Part shown: piece by piece, positions 61,762-64,000 of the stretch
Layout of the letters: each line of letters begins with the position of its first letter
Position numbering within the stretch: position 1 is the first letter of the stretch
Assembly (NCBI RefSeq): GCF_001544835.2
Contig: NZ_FCNX02000009.1
Span: 124,001 to 188,000, forward strand
Length of the DNA stretch: 64,000 nt
Reading direction: 5' to 3'
Source: Caballeronia fortuita
GTDB taxonomy: Bacteria > Pseudomonadota > Gammaproteobacteria > Burkholderiales > Burkholderiaceae
Notes under the pieces: model-generated
Told to the model about the DNA's origin: nothing
The model's database searches: none
The model's input: the letters and a program-made list of their open reading frames with translations, nothing else
Made by a program: the position numbers and the translations under genes

Positions 61762-63369
61762 TCAGTCGAGCGTGATGCCGTCGAAGCGATGTCCGCCGAG
61801 CGGGCTGATCAGATAGCCGTGCACGCGCTTCGATATCGGCTGAAAGATGTTGGCGTGCGCGAGCGGCGTGTACGGCACCTGATCCTTGAAGACCACTTGC
61901 GCTTCTTCATAGAGCTTCGTGCGCGCGTTCTGATCGGTGATGAGGCGCGCTTTCGCGAGCAGATCGTCGAACTGCTTGTTGCACCACTTCGCCATGTTGC
62001 TGCCGTGAACCGCGTCGCAACCCAGCGTCGTGCCGAGCCAGTTGTCGGGGTCGCCGTTGTCGCCGAGCCAGCCGTAGAGAATCGCATCGTGCTCGCCGTT
62101 CGTCTTCGCGCGCTTGTTGTACTCCGCCCATTCGTAACTGACGATGTTCGCCTTCACGCCGATCTTCGCCCAGTCCGACTGAATCAGTTGCGCCATCAGA
62201 CGCGCGTTCGGGTTGTAGCCGCGCTGCACCGGCATCGCCCATAACGTGATGGTGAAGCCGTTCGGGAAGCCCGCTTCCTTGAGCAGTTCCTTCGCCTTCG
62301 CGGGATCGTGCGGCGCATCTTTCAGCGCCTTGTTATACGACCATTGCGATGGCGGCATCGGGTTGGTCGCGACGGTGGCCGCGCCTTCGTAGACGGTCTT
62401 GATGATCGCCTGCTTGTCGATCGCCATGTCGAGCGCGCGGCGCACGTTCACGTTGTCGAGCGGCTTGTGCGTCGTGTTGTAGCCCACGTATGCGACGTTG
62501 AAGCCCACACCCGACAGCACAGCGAGCTTCGGATCCTGCTTCGACGCGGCGATATCGGCGGGACGTGCAAACGACGTCAACTGGCATTCGCCGCTCGACA
62601 ACTTCTGCTGGCGCACGGCGGCATCCGGCGTGATCGAGAAGACGAGCTTGTCGATATGCACGTCCTTGCGGTTCCAGTAATCCGGGTTCGCGTCGTAGCG
62701 GATCGTCGCGTCCTTCTGATAGTCGCGGAACACGAATGCGCCGGTGCCGACAGGCTTCTGATTCAGGTCCTCCGGCTTGCCTTGCTTGAGCAGTTGCGCG
62801 GCATATTCCGCCGATACGATCGATGCGAATTCCATGGCGATGTTGCGCACGAACACGACATCCGGCGTCTTCAGCGTGAAGCGCACGGTGTAGTCGTCGA
62901 GCTTGTCGACGGCGGCGATGTTCTTGTCGTAACCGAGATCGGTCAGATACGGGAAGCTCACGGGATGCGCCTTCTGAAACGGCTCGTTCGGATCGATCAT
63001 GCGCTTGAACGTGAACACGACATCGTCCGCATTGAAGTCGCGCGTCGGCTTGAACCATGACGTCGATTGAAATTTCACGCCGTGCCGGAGATGAAACGTG
63101 AAGGTCTTCGCGTCCGGCGACTCGTCCCACTTCTGCGCGAGACCCGGCACGAGATCGAGCGTGCCGCGCTTGAATTCGACGAGTTGATCGTAGACAGAAT
63201 GCGCGCCCGCGTCGAAGTCGGTGCTCGTCGTGTACTGCGCGGAATCGAAGCCGGCGGGACTGCCTTCGGAGCAGAACACGAGCGTCTTGCTCGCAGCCGA
63301 TGCGGCCTGGGAGGTCACGGCGAGTGCGGCAAAGAGGGAAACGGCAAGGTGTCGATGCGTCGGAACCAT
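61762..63369 (-). CDS. peptide/nickel-type ABC transporter substrate-binding protein (DppA-like)
   Basis: 535 residues, SBP_bac_5 family. Signal peptide (HLAVSLFAALAVTSQAASA) then KTLVFCSEGSPAGFDSAQYT, PGLAQKWDESPDAKTFTFHL, KPVGTGAFVFRDYQKDATIR, and VGYNTTHKPLDNVNVRRALD. Binds dipeptides or related solutes in the periplasm. The ATG at 63369 opens the leader; upstream in-frame codons are basic and not protein-like. No permease or ATPase genes are adjacent, so it is an orphan that presumably works with a Dpp system elsewhere. Confidence 0.92.
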   Translation of the reverse strand: MVPTHRHLAVSLFAALAVTSQAASAASKTLVFCSEGSPAGFDSAQYTTSTDFDAGAHSVYDQLVEFKRGTLDLVPGLAQKWDESPDAKTFTFHLRHGVKFQSTSWFKPTRDFNADDVVFTFKRMIDPNEPFQKAHPVSFPYLTDLGYDKNIAAVDKLDDYTVRFTLKTPDVVFVRNIAMEFASIVSAEYAAQLLKQGKPEDLNQKPVGTGAFVFRDYQKDATIRYDANPDYWNRKDVHIDKLVFSITPDAAVRQQKLSSGECQLTSFARPADIAASKQDPKLAVLSGVGFNVAYVGYNTTHKPLDNVNVRRALDMAIDKQAIIKTVYEGAATVATNPMPPSQWSYNKALKDAPHDPAKAKELLKEAGFPNGFTITLWAMPVQRGYNPNARLMAQLIQSDWAKIGVKANIVSYEWAEYNKRAKTNGEHDAILYGWLGDNGDPDNWLGTTLGCDAVHGSNMAKWCNKQFDDLLAKARLITDQNARTKLYEEAQVVFKDQVPYTPLAHANIFQPISKRVHGYLISPLGGHRFDGITLD

Positions 63370-63454
63370 TTTTCTTGTTTGCTCGAAAGAGTGGGCAAGC
63401 CGCCTCGCGGCGGGCGTGGCCCATACTCTACCAAGCAAACGTTTTGCGAGCTTG

Positions 63455-64000
63455 CTACATCGCGCGCAACGCGAAGCGCTTGAGCTTGCCGGTTTCCGTG
63501 CGCGGCAACGCATCGAGAAACACCACGACGCGCGGATACTTGTACGGCGCCACGTTGCGCTTCACGAACTCCTGCAATTCGGCGATGCGCGCATCGTCGC
63601 CGGCGAACCCCGGATTGAGCACGACGAACGCCTTCACCACCTGTCCGCGCGTTTCATCGGGCACGCCGATGACGCCGCATTCCGCGACCGCTTCGTGCTG
63701 CATGAGCACGCTCTCGACTTCGGGACCGGAGATGTTGTAGCCCGCCGATACGATCATGTCGTCCGCGCGCGCCTGATAGAACACGTAGCCGTCTTCATCG
63801 ATCACGACGGAGTCGCCGGGCAGGTTCCAGCCATCGCGCACGAACCCGGTCTGACGCTCGTCGGCGAGATAACGGCAACCGGTCGGGCCGCGCACCGCGA
63901 GCTTGCCGAGCGTGCCGGGCGGCACGGGCCGCATCGCATCGTCGACGGCTTGCACGACGTAACCCGGCACTGCGCGTCCGATCGCATGCTCACGCACGTC
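63455..64000 (-). CDS. AMP-dependent acyl-/aryl-CoA ligase, C-terminal part (5' end outside window)
   Basis: Last 181 residues of an ANL-superfamily CoA ligase; the start lies right of the window. Core motifs: GYVFYQARADDMIVSAGYNI (hinge region and A8 motif), VIGVPDETRGQVVKAFVVL, and PRTETGKLKRFALR with the catalytic Lys in TGK. The sequence resembles benzoate- and 2-aminobenzoate-CoA ligases or medium-chain acyl-CoA synthetases; substrate is not determinable from this part. Confidence 0.88.
   Translation of the reverse strand, partial: DVREHAIGRAVPGYVVQAVDDAMRPVPPGTLGKLAVRGPTGCRYLADERQTGFVRDGWNLPGDSVVIDEDGYVFYQARADDMIVSAGYNISGPEVESVLMQHEAVAECGVIGVPDETRGQVVKAFVVLNPGFAGDDARIAELQEFVKRNVAPYKYPRVVVFLDALPRTETGKLKRFALRAM

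Overview
The window is high-GC DNA with dense, mostly leadered genes and long spurious open frames on the opposite strands. Gene content (a GntR/LysR/MocR regulator beside almost every metabolic cluster, Gram-negative porin, KatG, membrane PQQ dehydrogenase, MHS transporters, CoA-ligases) points to a Burkholderiales member, most likely Caballeronia/Paraburkholderia. I saw no rRNA, tRNA, CRISPR array, insertion sequence or phage gene; it reads as an accessory, metabolism-rich part of a replicon.

Layout. 1-1.2 kb: porin 3' end and a BON protein. 1.3-5.8 kb: TauD-type dioxygenase plus aldehyde dehydrogenase operon, divergent GntR regulator with two palindromic operators, and an MFS transporter. 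6-9.3 kb: a Fae homologue that appears to lack the catalytic His and sits behind a -24/-12 promoter, then katG with a clear terminator. 9.3-16.7 kb: COG4705 membrane protein, PEP-mutase-like enzyme, Rid protein, cytochrome c, an internally deleted acyl-CoA synthetase pseudogene, MerR plus DHA2-type exporter, a CDP-alcohol phosphatidyltransferase and an MFS protein. 17-23 kb: a tight four-gene operon (DUF3034 beta-barrel-like protein, exported truncated haemoglobin, exported cupredoxin-like protein, GGDEF-EAL protein) facing another diguanylate cyclase. 23.3-26.4 kb: MHS transporter, Gfo/Idh/MocA oxidoreductase and type II dehydroquinase, probably quinate/shikimate catabolism. 27.2-29.9 kb: aromatic amino-acid permease plus transaminase. 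31-34 kb: membrane PQQ dehydrogenase and a 40-residue protein. 34-35.2 kb: yybP-ykoY manganese riboswitch and mntP. 35.5-39.7 kb: MocR regulator, PaiB, LysE and a two-part CoA-transferase. 39.7-44 kb: D-threonate-type catabolism (pdxA2, dtnK, KdgT-like permease) with a divergent DeoR regulator and three copies of one operator word. 44-50.8 kb: cytosolic hybrid histidine kinase, NmrA-like/LysR pair, MocR/DJ-1 pair.

50.9-60.8 kb holds the most coherent system: a GntR regulator behind an 18-bp palindrome, mtnK, mtnA, a class II aldolase, a ribose-type ABC importer, then dhaK-dhaL. MtnK-MtnA-aldolase is the known module that turns 5-methylthioribose or 5-deoxyribose into dihydroxyacetone phosphate and a small aldehyde; here it has its own importer, so the likely job is uptake and use of an external 5-substituted pentose. 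Between importer and dhaK lies a 587-bp long-inverted-repeat element with 68-bp perfect arms. The window ends with a truncated MHS transporter remnant, a small exported protein, a DppA-type binding protein and the 3' end of an AMP-dependent CoA ligase.
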